A stretch of DNA of 64,000 nt. Origin: Caenorhabditis remanei. Its lineage: Eukaryota; Nematoda; Chromadorea; Rhabditida; Rhabditidae. Within the stretch, counting starts at the first letter, position 1; every line of letters begins with the position of its first letter. Shown piece after piece: positions 55,698-64,000 of this stretch. The translations under genes were made by a program, and so were the position numbers. The stretch is taken from NCBI RefSeq assembly GCF_010183535.1, contig NC_071329.1, positions 15,824,879 to 15,888,878 on the forward strand, written 5' to 3'. The notes beneath the pieces are model-generated. The model ran no database searches. It saw nothing but the letters and a program-made list of their open reading frames with translations, and was not told the origin of the DNA.

Positions 55698-57197
55698 ATG
55701 CCTCCAGGTTTAACCTATCCGAGTTTAAAATGCGTTTTCGAGTTCCTGGAAGCGAATAAAAGGTAAGTTTTGAACCATACAATATCGTTAACAATTTCTT
55801 GTCAGAATCCACATCACATCTCGAAACTCAACTCTCAAAACACTCGACAAATTGGTACCCCTACATTTGAAAATGGTACAAATCGATGGGTATTTAATGA
55901 TGGTCAACAATATTGCATACCGAGTGCTAGATAAAGTAGAAGATTCTTTCGGAAATAATTTCGGAAAACATTTTTCAAGGTCACAGTTTTGGAGTCAAAC
56001 GCCAAGGGGATATTTCCATATCTTTTATCAGAAAAATGGGGTAGGAAATACGAGTTATGAATATGAGAATCGACGAGGGAAAACATTCAGAAGAAGAGTT
56101 AAAAAGAATTACTATAGTGCTTATGTCGTGATCCGCCAGTTATTAGAGTCACTGTTCGTGGGAAGAAGAGTGATAATTGTAGAGAAACTTGTAGCTGGAT
56201 GGTTGCTTTCACTATCTAAAAAACTTGAATTGAAGTTTAATGTTCTAGAATTAGAGTCTGATGGATATGATTTAGAAGACTTCCTTCCACTCATCGACCC
56301 AACAAGTTTTCCACTTAAAAAGTTTACTCAAAAACTGGGTTGGGACTATTTGTTTAAACTTCCTGAAGTGCGAACAGCCAATCATCTAGTTATCACTACC
56401 ATTTATCCCAACTTATCCGATGCTATTAATATTCTGAAATCTCTGAACTGCAAATATGTAGAGATTAAAGATCTACTTTTCAAGGAGAATTATGTTCTGG
56501 ATACAATTCAAATGTTGTTGGAAAATCATCGAGACGTTGAGACATGTTATATGATAGACCTAGTGAGTGTTAGGGTAATAACTTTAAAAATTACAATGAC
56601 TATTACAGTTTAAATTTACAAGTGAATATACAAGAAACTTAATGGAAAGAATCAAGGAACGATTTAAAGGAAGAGATGTGGGTTTCATGGATGCTGGCAA
56701 ACGGTGAGTTCAAAAGTTTGAACAAAGCAATTGGAAATAGATATATTATTATTTTGTGTTTCAGATCGACACTCACTTCTCACTATTTCTCTATTCCTAT
56801 AAACTCTAGAACTGAACTCGCTGTCTACAGAAACAAGTCACTCAAGGAACGCCAAGAAGTTATTATAATGGAAGTGATTCTGACTGGACACACTCCCAAA
56901 GTTTTCCGTCTAGATTATTCGAAATTGAGTGAATCTTTTGAAAAGAGATATTCTGACGACGAAACCGAAGATGACAGATCGCCAGTCGGTGAGTTGAATG
57001 AAGACGAGCTGTCAGACAACGCATCATCTGACGTCGAATTGTTTGGAGATGGATCAGTCAAGGATGAATCACGAGAAGACGTGTCGCCGGATGATCTCAA
57101 CAAAACAGCAGCTGAAAAGTTCAAAATGCCAATAATTTCTCTTCCAATCACGTATATTTTGATTGTTGTTTTGTTTGCGTGGTTCTTTTTCTTTTAA
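55698..57197 (+). CDS. Tail-anchored DUF3557-like protein, 449 aa (copy 1)
   Basis: Exons: 55698-55762, 55806-56562, 56609-56703, 56765-57197; phases close (65+757+95+433 nt). MPPGLTYPSLKCVFEFLEAN, RIHITSRNSTLKTLDKLVPL and LMMVNNIAYRVL are the family N-terminus. The middle holds DFLPLIDPTSFPLKKF and a MLLENHRDVETCYMIDL segment. After the MEVILTGHTPKVFRL motif, an acidic Ser/Asp/Glu-rich linker of about 75 residues (DELSDNASSDVELFGDGSVK) leads to a final hydrophobic helix LPITYILIVVLFAWFFFF. This predicts a tail-anchored membrane protein with the DUF3557 part in the cytosol. That is unusual for a family known as soluble. The paralogue at 60313-61792 has the same plan. Confidence 0.88.
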
Positions 57198-57406
57198 TTT
57201 ACATTTCTTATCAACTGAACTTTTTCAGAATGAAATTGTGTTAACATTCAAATCATCTAGACTGGTGGATATATTTGAGTAGACAAAGAGCTTAACCCAG
57301 AATTCTTGAGTCGTTTGAAAAAGACCTTCCCTTGTAAATCATCTGCATATTTCACTAAAACATTCATTTCTTTATTACAATCAATCATTCACCAATTATT
57401 AAAATA
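57198..57406. terminator. Shared 3' region between convergent genes
   Basis: 209 bp between the stop codons of 55698-57197 (+) and 57407-59221 (-). It contains TTGTAAATCATCTGCATATT, found again inverted near 63809-63862 and directly near 61930. Both 3' ends are likely here. Confidence 0.5.
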
Positions 57407-59221
57407 TCAAATAATAAGATTATACAAATTCATCGCGGCTCCCAATGAGTTCAGAACTCCAGACATCGACATACTCGACTCCAATGATGTTGTGGATCCA
57501 CGTGGCATCATTTCCAGTTTGATGTCTTGAGAACCATATTCTGAGATTAATACATATGTCACAAGTTCCGAGTTAGAAGACGTTGGGAATGAGATGCATT
57601 TGTAGTTGGGGTCCAGTCTGAAAGAGGAGAAATGTGATAAAGGTTATGGAATTTGGCCGTTTTCAGTTAAAATTGTCCAACTTTGAGAGTGTGTCATGGT
57701 AAATTCTGATTGTCACACCCAATAGGTTTTTAATGAATCATACAAATTAAAAATAGAGCTTTATTTTTGTATTTGACACACTCTTAAACTTGGGCAATTT
57801 CAACTGAAAACGGCCAAAGTACATAACCGGTACTGTAAGGTTTTAATTGATAAAACTAACTTCTCATCCGGTTCATCCAACGGCCTATTCAACTGAACAT
57901 ACTTCCCATTAAATCTCTTTTTGACCGTACCCAACGCTTTCATTGTCATTTCTTTTCTCACGCATAACGTGAAAGTCGATCCAATATCTCGAAGACTCTT
58001 GACCCAATTATCAAATAGATCAATTATATTATCTTCTTCCATATCTAACTGCACAGTTACTGTCTTGTTCTCCAATTTCCATAATCCTTCGTAGATCTCA
58101 TCAATAAACTCTTCATCTATGTATTCATTTGAGATAAACAGCTTTTTTGCACTTTTCAGTACAGGGTTCTCGAGCATTCTCGGTCGCTCTATTGAAGTGA
58201 AGATGTCTTGAAGTGGATAACTCATCGGATCCACTATTCCCAAAATACTTTCGAAACTTCCACATTGTATATCGAGTGCACTCGTTTTGACTTTGAAACC
58301 TTCTGGTAGACGAATCACTGATTCGCCGTAAAACTCGAATGCCAATGTTTTTGCTCTGATCTTCGCGCGACCTCCCAATAGAATACACGCCATCTTCTTC
58401 TCTGCCTCGTGGATTTTCCAGTCAGATGGAAGACGTCTGCTGTGGATCTCATCGGAATCGATCTCAAACAGAATTTCCAGATATTTCGACTCCCACGGCT
58501 TATTTGGAAGTGATCCTGTTTGAATATCTCCTGGAGTCAATCGGCACTCTTCCGGTTTATCTCGTTCGTATCGTTCGTCGGATTCGTCGATTTCGTCGTA
58601 ATTCACACAGAGTCGATAGCAGATATTATTGAGTCGGATTGCATTGTCGTCGAAAGACAGAGAATCCAAATGCAATGGGATGGTTTTCTCGATGTCGTGG
58701 ATAACCGGGCAGCGGGAGGCAAGACGGATTCTGAAAGGAATTGACATTACTTACAAGGGAACTTCTTTTAGAAAATGCTTGAGAATTTGCTGAAAGTTGG
58801 TTCATAGGTAGTTTTGACCATTCTGAATACGATGATAACAAAATCTATTGCTCGATTCCTACTCCGGAACTCAAAAAACGAGATCAAGACTTGCTCCGCG
58901 CGATTTCGCACTGCGGCGATGGGAGAGTCCGGGGTTCGACTCTCTCCCCCGGCAATTTGATTTTTTTTGTATTCTTCAATTGGGGGAAACCGGATCACCA
59001 CTTTGTGTCAGAAATAAGTTTTTTGGGCTTTTCCAGTTCATACAGCCCTTCTACAACGTTATGAGAAAAATGATATCAGCAAATTCTCAAACATTTTTTG
59101 AATGCTCCCATGTTAAATATAACTGAAAACTTAGCCAAAAGAGCATAAAAACTGACCTTCTATTAGCCTCAACGTGCTCCAAAACACATCTCAAACTCGG
59201 GTAAGACAGTCCGTCGTCCAT
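57407..59221 (-). CDS. DUF3557-like protein, 381 aa (convergent unit copy 1)
   Basis: Exons: 59157-59221, 57861-58730, 57407-57617; phases close (65+870+211 nt). MDDGLSYPSLRCVLEHVEAN, RIRLASRCPVIHDIEKTIPL, DDNAIRLNNICYRLC, then an acidic linker (YDEIDESDERYERDKPEE), the SILGIVDPMSYPLQ motif, and KLEMMPRGSTTSLESSMSMS at the C-terminus. No membrane helix, in contrast to its convergent neighbour. Intron 1 (58731-59156) contains a tRNA-like sequence; intron 2 holds part of a P2 palindrome. Function unknown; DUF3557 proteins are abundant in Caenorhabditis. Confidence 0.87.
57643..57832. repeat. Internally deleted P2 palindrome
   Basis: GGCCGTTTTCAGTTAAAATT at the left and AACTGAAAACGGCCAAAGT at the right, but the ~250-bp centre is missing. 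In intron 57618-57860. Confidence 0.7.
58890..58960 (+). repeat. tRNA-like relic inside an intron
   Basis: GGGGTTCGACTC at 58931-58942 matches the B-box of Pol III genes, followed by TCTCCCCCGGCA, a typical acceptor-end look. No convincing A-box or anticodon loop upstream, so a working tRNA is unlikely. It is antisense to the host gene. Confidence 0.35.
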
Positions 59222-59307
59222 TGTTACAGGTACAGAAATATGGAAATACAGAAGAGAGAATTGACTGAAAAATGTGTGATGAGACGAGTCGTAGTATAAG
59301 TGAACTC

Positions 59308-59740
59308 GACTGCTCGTAGTTTTACCGCCTGAGCGGTGAATCTTATAGATCAAATATAGAAACATTTCAGACCAGCATTTTGAAAAAACTTTCAATTTAC
59401 ACATCGAGTTGTTGTGGGTCTAAATCATAACCATAATTTACTAATTTTCGAATGTGTGACTTAGAATTTCAAGGCCCAGTCTAGAATTCAGGCACAAATT
59501 TTCAGATTTTTTGAGGCTCTCTGATAATTTTTGACATTTTCAACATTTTAGAGGGTTTTCGGTGGAAAATAAGCAAAATTGAGATTTTCAGCTCAAAAAT
59601 GTGCGAAAACTGTACTGTTAATTATTAGTCTTCAGCAAAAAATTCAGCAAAATATTGCAAATTTTCCATGCGGCAAAATTGCAAATTATGGGGTGGCGTG
59701 TTACAAAATGCAATATGCTGCGGACTAGAATTCAACCAGG
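59308..59740. repeat. Segmental duplicate (of 52789-53410)
   Basis: Same sequence as 52789-53410 with an internal deletion near 59620. It sits upstream of the minus-strand DUF3557 gene. Confidence 0.85.
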
Positions 59741-60312
59741 AATATGGAAATACAGAAATGGAATAATGTACTTTGTTGGTGGGAAATCCCGACTCCTGAC
59801 TTCCGGTTTTTGTGTTTTATGATGAAATTTTGTGTTAAGGCAACGCCAAAATCGGTTTTCAATAATGACTAGAAAAAATGTTCCTCAAATTTGTAATTTT
59901 CCAAATTAATTTCTGACTTCAGCCTTTAGAACCCAACTTCCGACTTATATTTTCAAAAATTCAATTCTGTCTTCCGACTTCTTACTTCCTTATTCGAAAA
60001 TATTACATCAGAACAACTCTGTTGCACACCAAACTCTTGCTACCGTGACCCCTCCATTAGAGGTTTTACGGTATGTACTGTCGTCATTTTTACTTCCCAA
60101 AAAACCGTCCTAGATGTGGTAAAACCGAAGACGTTTACAAGTGAACAATGCAAATAGTGGAGTCGAGGACAACGACAGATGCTGCGATTAGATCTCAGAG
60201 TCATTGACGTAGCACAACGGTAACGCCGCACAATTGGTCCTTTTCGTCTCTTGTCGTTTCTTCTCTATTTATTCAACATTGTCTTTCTACCGTTTTACTG
60301 TCTTCTCAATCA
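59741..60312. repeat. Upstream region with duplicated promoter segment (60072-60312)
   Basis: Matches 55490-55697. A few insertions: the stretch around 60204-60256 (GACGTAGCACAACGGTAACG) is not in copy 1. Confidence 0.75.
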
Positions 60313-61792
60313 ATGCCTCCAGGTTTAACCTATCCAAGTTTAAAATGCGTTTTCGAGTTTCTGGAAGCAAATAAAAGGTAAGTTTTGAACCCATTGAGAT
60401 ACAATACAGTTAACAATTTCTTGTCAGAATCCATATCACATCTCGAAACTCAACTCTCAAAACACTTGACAAATTGGTACCTCTACATTTGAAAATGCTA
60501 CAAATCGATGGGTACTTAATTATGGTCAACAATGTTGCATACCGAGTGCTAGGTGTAAACGAAACAGAATATTTATTAGGGGATAATTTTGGAAGAGTGT
60601 TTTTTGTGCCACAGTGTTGGAGTCAAATTCCACGAGGATATTTTCCTATCTTTTTCCAAAAAAATGGAACCGGAAATACGAGATATGAATATGGGAATCG
60701 AAGAGGGAAAATATTCAGAAGAAGAGCTAACAAAAATTACCGGAGTATTAGGGCTCATCTCGTGATTCGCCAGTTATTAGAGTCACTGTTTGTGGGAAGA
60801 AGAGCGATTATCGTGCAGAAACTTGTAACTGGATGGCTGCATCCACTAATTAAACAACTCGAACTGAAGGTCAATATTCTAGAAATAGAATCGGATGGAT
60901 ATGATTTAGAAGACTTTGTTCCACTAATCGACCCTACCAGTTTTCCACTCAAAAAGTTTACTCAAACACGGTTTACGTATACTCTTTTTGAACATCCTGA
61001 AGTACGAACTGCCAATCATCTAGTTATTAAAGACTTTTACCTCAACTTATCCGATGCTATTAATATTCTGAAATCTCTGAACTGCAAATATGTAGAGATT
61101 AAAAATATTTTTTTCAACGAGAATTATGTTCTGGATACAATTCAAATGTTGTTGGAAAATCATCGAGACGTTGAGACATGTTATACGATAGACATGGTGA
61201 GTGTTAGAGTCATAACTTTGAAAATTACACTAAATTTTAAAGATTACATATAGAAGTGAATATACAAGAGACTTGATGGAAAGAATAAAGGAACGATTCA
61301 ATGGAAGATATGTGGATTTTATGGATGCTGACAAACGGTGAGTTCAAAAGTTCAAACAAAACAATTGGAAATGCATATCTTTTTATTTTATGTTTCAGAT
61401 CGACACTCACTTCTCAATATGCCTCCATTCCAATAGACTCTAGAACTGAACTCGCTGTCTACAGAAACGAATCACTTGAGAAACTCCAAGAAATCATTAT
61501 AATGGAAGTGGTTCTGACTGGACACACTCCTAAAGTTTACCGTCTAGATTATTCGAAGTTGGATGAATCTTTTAAAAAGAGATATTCTGACGACGACGAG
61601 TTGTCAGACAACGCATCATCTGACGCATCTGACGGTGAAGTTTCTGAATCTGTTGAGGATGAATCACGAGAAGACGAGTCGCCGGATGATCTCAAAAAAA
61701 CAGCAGCTGAAAAGTTCAAAATGCCAGCAATTTCTCTTCCAATCACGTATATTTTGATTGTTGTTCTGTTTGCCTGGTTCTTTTTCTTTTAA
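60313..61792 (+). CDS. Tail-anchored DUF3557-like protein, 440 aa (copy 2)
   Basis: Exons: 60313-60377, 60428-61196, 61243-61337, 61399-61792; phases close (65+769+95+394 nt). Nearly the same as copy 1 at 55698: MPPGLTYPSLKCVFEFLEAN, DFVPLIDPTSFPLKKF, MEVVLTGHTPKVYRLDYSKL, and the hydrophobic tail LPITYILIVVLFAWFFFF is identical. The acidic linker is shorter and rearranged (DDDELSDNASSDASDGEVSE), the kind of change seen in unconstrained linkers. Intron 2 must use the weak acceptor ATTTTAAAG at 61242 instead of the later ATATAG: the later site gives an immediate stop, and the chosen one keeps exon 3 at 95 nt as in copy 1. All frames are open. Confidence 0.87.
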
Positions 61793-62001
61793 TTTACATT
61801 TTTTAACAACTGTGCTTGTTGAGAATGAAATTGTGTTAACATTCAAATCATCTAGACTAGTGGATATGTTTGAGTAGACAAAAAGCTTATACCGGAATTT
61901 TTGAGTCGTTTGAAAGATGACTTCCCTTGTAAATCATCTGAATATTTCGCCATAACATTTCTTCCTTCATTACAATCAATCATTCACCGATTATTAAAAT
62001 A
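61793..62001. terminator. Shared 3' region between convergent genes (copy 2)
   Basis: 209 bp, the duplicate of 57198-57406 (GTAAATCATCTGAATATTTC, TTACAATCAATCATTCACCG). Likely carries both polyadenylation sites. Confidence 0.5.
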
Positions 62002-63552
62002 TCAAATAATTCGATTATACAAATTCAACGCGGCTCCCAATGAGCTCAGAACTCCAGACATCGACATACTCAACTCCAATGATGTTGTGGATCCACGTGG
62101 CATCATTTCCAGTTTTAAATAGTAAGGATCTTCATCGGCACCGCAGATTCCATACGCCACAAGCTCCGAATTTGGAGAAATTGGAAATGAGATGCATTTG
62201 GACTCAGGGATCATTCTGGAAGATGGGAGGTGAATGGTATAAGTAAGGGTAATACTCACTTCTCATCCGGCACATTCAACTTCACACACTTCCCATTGAA
62301 TCTTCTTTTAGCTTCATCCAACCGTTCATTCATCCAGAATGACGAAAAGAATGAAGACATAAACATCGTTCCGATATCTCGTTGAATGTTGGTCCAAGCA
62401 CCAAAAAGTTCCATGATTTCTTCGCCATTCATCTGACACTCAATCTGATACACACTTTTGTTTTTCACGTTTCGTAATCCTTCAAAGAACTCGACACTTG
62501 AATACTCATCAGACATTCCGTATGTGACTTTCAGCACTTTTGCACTTTTCACTACAGGGTGTTCGAGCAATTCCGTTCGGGAAACAGTCGTTTTGAGTTC
62601 TTGAAGTGGGAAACTTGACGGATCCACCAGTCCCAAAATGCTCTCGAAGTTTCCTGAGACACGAAGTGCACTAGTTTTCACTTTGAAACCGACTGGTAGA
62701 CGAAGGATTGGATCACCGTAGATATAGAGCTCGAAGGTTTTTGCTCTGATCTTTTTCCGACGTCCTAGTAGATCACATGCCAGTTTTTTTTCTGCCACGT
62801 GGGGTTTCATGTCAAGACGTCGGTGAAGGGCAGTATCGGAACCAGCACCAAACCGGATTTCCAGATATTCAGACATCCATGGCTGATTTTGAGCTTTTCC
62901 AAATTGAACATCTCCTGGAGTCAATCGATATTCTTCCGGTTTATCTCGCTCGTATCGTTCATTTGTTTCGTTGATTTCGTCGTAACGGAATAGAAGTTTA
63001 TAGGTGATATTGTTGACTCGGATTTCATTGCACTTGATATACAGATAATCCAGATGAAGTGGAATCGCTTTTTCGATGTTGTGGAGAACCGGGCATCGGG
63101 AGACAAGATGTATTCTGAAAACAGACGAATATCACGACCAACTTTGAGAGGGTGTTACGATATCACAGATTGTCTCTCAAAGTAACATTTTTAATGGATC
63201 GTAATGAACAAAGGTATAGCTAGACTTTTATAGTTGACAACGTTTTTGTACAGACAAGTTACATATCGAAAAAGTAATTTCTTCCTCAAATAGACCCATT
63301 TCTGTGCGTATTTCGAGCTATTGTCTTAATATGACCATAACTCTCTCGGCAGTGCTCGTAAAAAAAGTTGTCAACTACAAGAATAGAGTTCTCAATGGGT
63401 TCTATCAACTCACAAAAAATCGAGGAAAACTAAACATTTTCAGCATCGTGGTGCAGCCTAATACGCTCAAAATTATTAAAAACTTACCTTGTATTAGCCT
63501 CCATGTGCTCTAAAACACATCTGAAACTCGGGTAAGACAGTCCGTCGAACAT
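62002..63552 (-). CDS. DUF3557-like protein, 377 aa (convergent unit copy 2)
   Basis: Exons: 63488-63552, 62260-63114, 62002-62215; phases close (65+855+214 nt). MFDGLSYPSFRCVLEHMEAN, RIHLVSRCPVLHNIEKAIPL, NEIRVNNITYKLLFRYDEIN, RYERDKPEEYRLTPGDVQFG, SILGLVDPSSFPLQE and KLEMMPRGSTTSLELSMSMS match copy 1 at 57407 closely in the ends and linker and less in the middle. No membrane segment. Intron 1 (63115-63487) holds a P2-type palindrome fragment. Confidence 0.87.
63125..63395. repeat. P2-type palindrome fragment in intron 1 of 62002-63552
   Basis: ACCAACTTTGAGAGGGTGTT, TATAGTTGACAACGTTTTTG and GACCATAACTCTCTCGGCAG with AAAAAAGTTGTCAACTACAA; the outer right end is missing. Confidence 0.65.
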
Positions 63553-64000
63553 TGTTACAGGTACAGGGAATACAGAATAGAGAATTGTGTTTTATTAGAA
63601 TAAAACAAAGTCGATTGAAAAACAAATTGTGTGTTGAGACGAGCCGTGTTTTTTCCCGCCGGAAAGGTCTCCGCGTAATGTAGGTCTAGAATAATTTCTA
63701 GATTGTCAGAGATCAAATCCTAATTTTTTTCGGCAAATTGGTAAGAAATAGCGTCTTTTTCTGTAGTTTCAAAGTGTTAAACAAGCTTGAAGAATCACTG
63801 AGAAGTGTTGGTGAATATGCAAATGATTTACAAGAGAAGTCCATTTTCAAACGACTCAAGAATTCGGTACCTGATACTTTCGAGTCCGTATATTCCGAAT
63901 CTGATATAAAATTCTGCTGAATCATTTTAGAAACCGAGTTATCACACGTCAAACGTTTCTCACTTTTCCTTATGGTTAAGCTTATTTGCGTCACACGCGG
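63553..64000. other. Right edge: flank with inverted relic
   Basis: 63809-63862 is the inverse of the 3' region of the tail-anchored genes (57303-57355, GAATTCTTGAGTCGTTTGAA). It suggests that a third, inverted member of the unit begins or once existed at or past the window edge. No complete exon is visible. Confidence 0.5.

Noticed and set aside
58768..59001. 77-codon minus-strand frame containing GGESRTPDSPIAAVRNRAEQ
   Set aside because: It overlaps the tRNA-like relic inside an intron; GC-rich tRNA-like DNA commonly yields such frames.

Overview
The window is nematode nuclear DNA and almost certainly comes from a Caenorhabditis species. The evidence is short introns (mostly 45-60 nt) with strong TTTTCAG acceptors, acceptor-like sites just upstream of several start codons (consistent with spliced-leader trans-splicing), AT-rich intergenic DNA packed with palindromic repeats, and a gene content that includes families expanded in this genus: srbc chemoreceptors, F-box/FBA_2 proteins, DUF3557 proteins and a C-type lectin. 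I cannot name the species. Exon coordinates were derived by hand from splice signals and reading-frame closure; homologies are from recognition, not from a search.

Layout. 1-2149 (-): 5' part of an Ariadne-type RBR ubiquitin ligase, running off the left edge. 5035-6533 (-): three-exon gene of unknown function. 7825-8776 (+): DUF3557-like gene. 9.1-12.8 kb: large inverted duplication with arms of about 0.9-1 kb. 14568-16210 (+): unknown protein with an internal duplicated motif. 17378-17620 (-): small single-pass membrane protein. 19.86-20.92 kb: nested foldback element built from reiterated GAACT-type words. 21101-23532 (+): secreted C-type-lectin-like protein. 24687-26332 (+): DUF3557 gene. 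26651-28247 (+): srbc-type 7TM receptor. 29283-30626 and 31477-32702 (-): tandem F-box/FBA_2 genes. 34413-40490 (-): complete Argonaute of the ALG-1/ALG-2 class. 42474-44161 (-): PGAM5-type mitochondrial phosphatase. 45687-45758 (+): tRNA-Pro(TGG). 45.9-51.5 kb: two TAF11 paralogues, each next to a small basic gene; the two small genes are paralogues of each other. 52.7-64 kb: cluster of five DUF3557 genes plus remnants. Within it, a two-gene convergent unit of about 4.6 kb is tandemly duplicated, and its plus-strand member carries an acidic linker and a C-terminal membrane anchor.

How it fits together. Argonaute, TAF11, PGAM5 and Ariadne are conserved housekeeping genes set among fast-evolving, locally duplicating families. 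Repeats occupy much of the non-coding DNA. At least four palindromic families recur, often inside introns, and there are tRNA-derived SINE-like relics, a G-tract inverted array and minisatellites. The most novel-looking item is the tail-anchored DUF3557 pair and its tandem two-gene unit.
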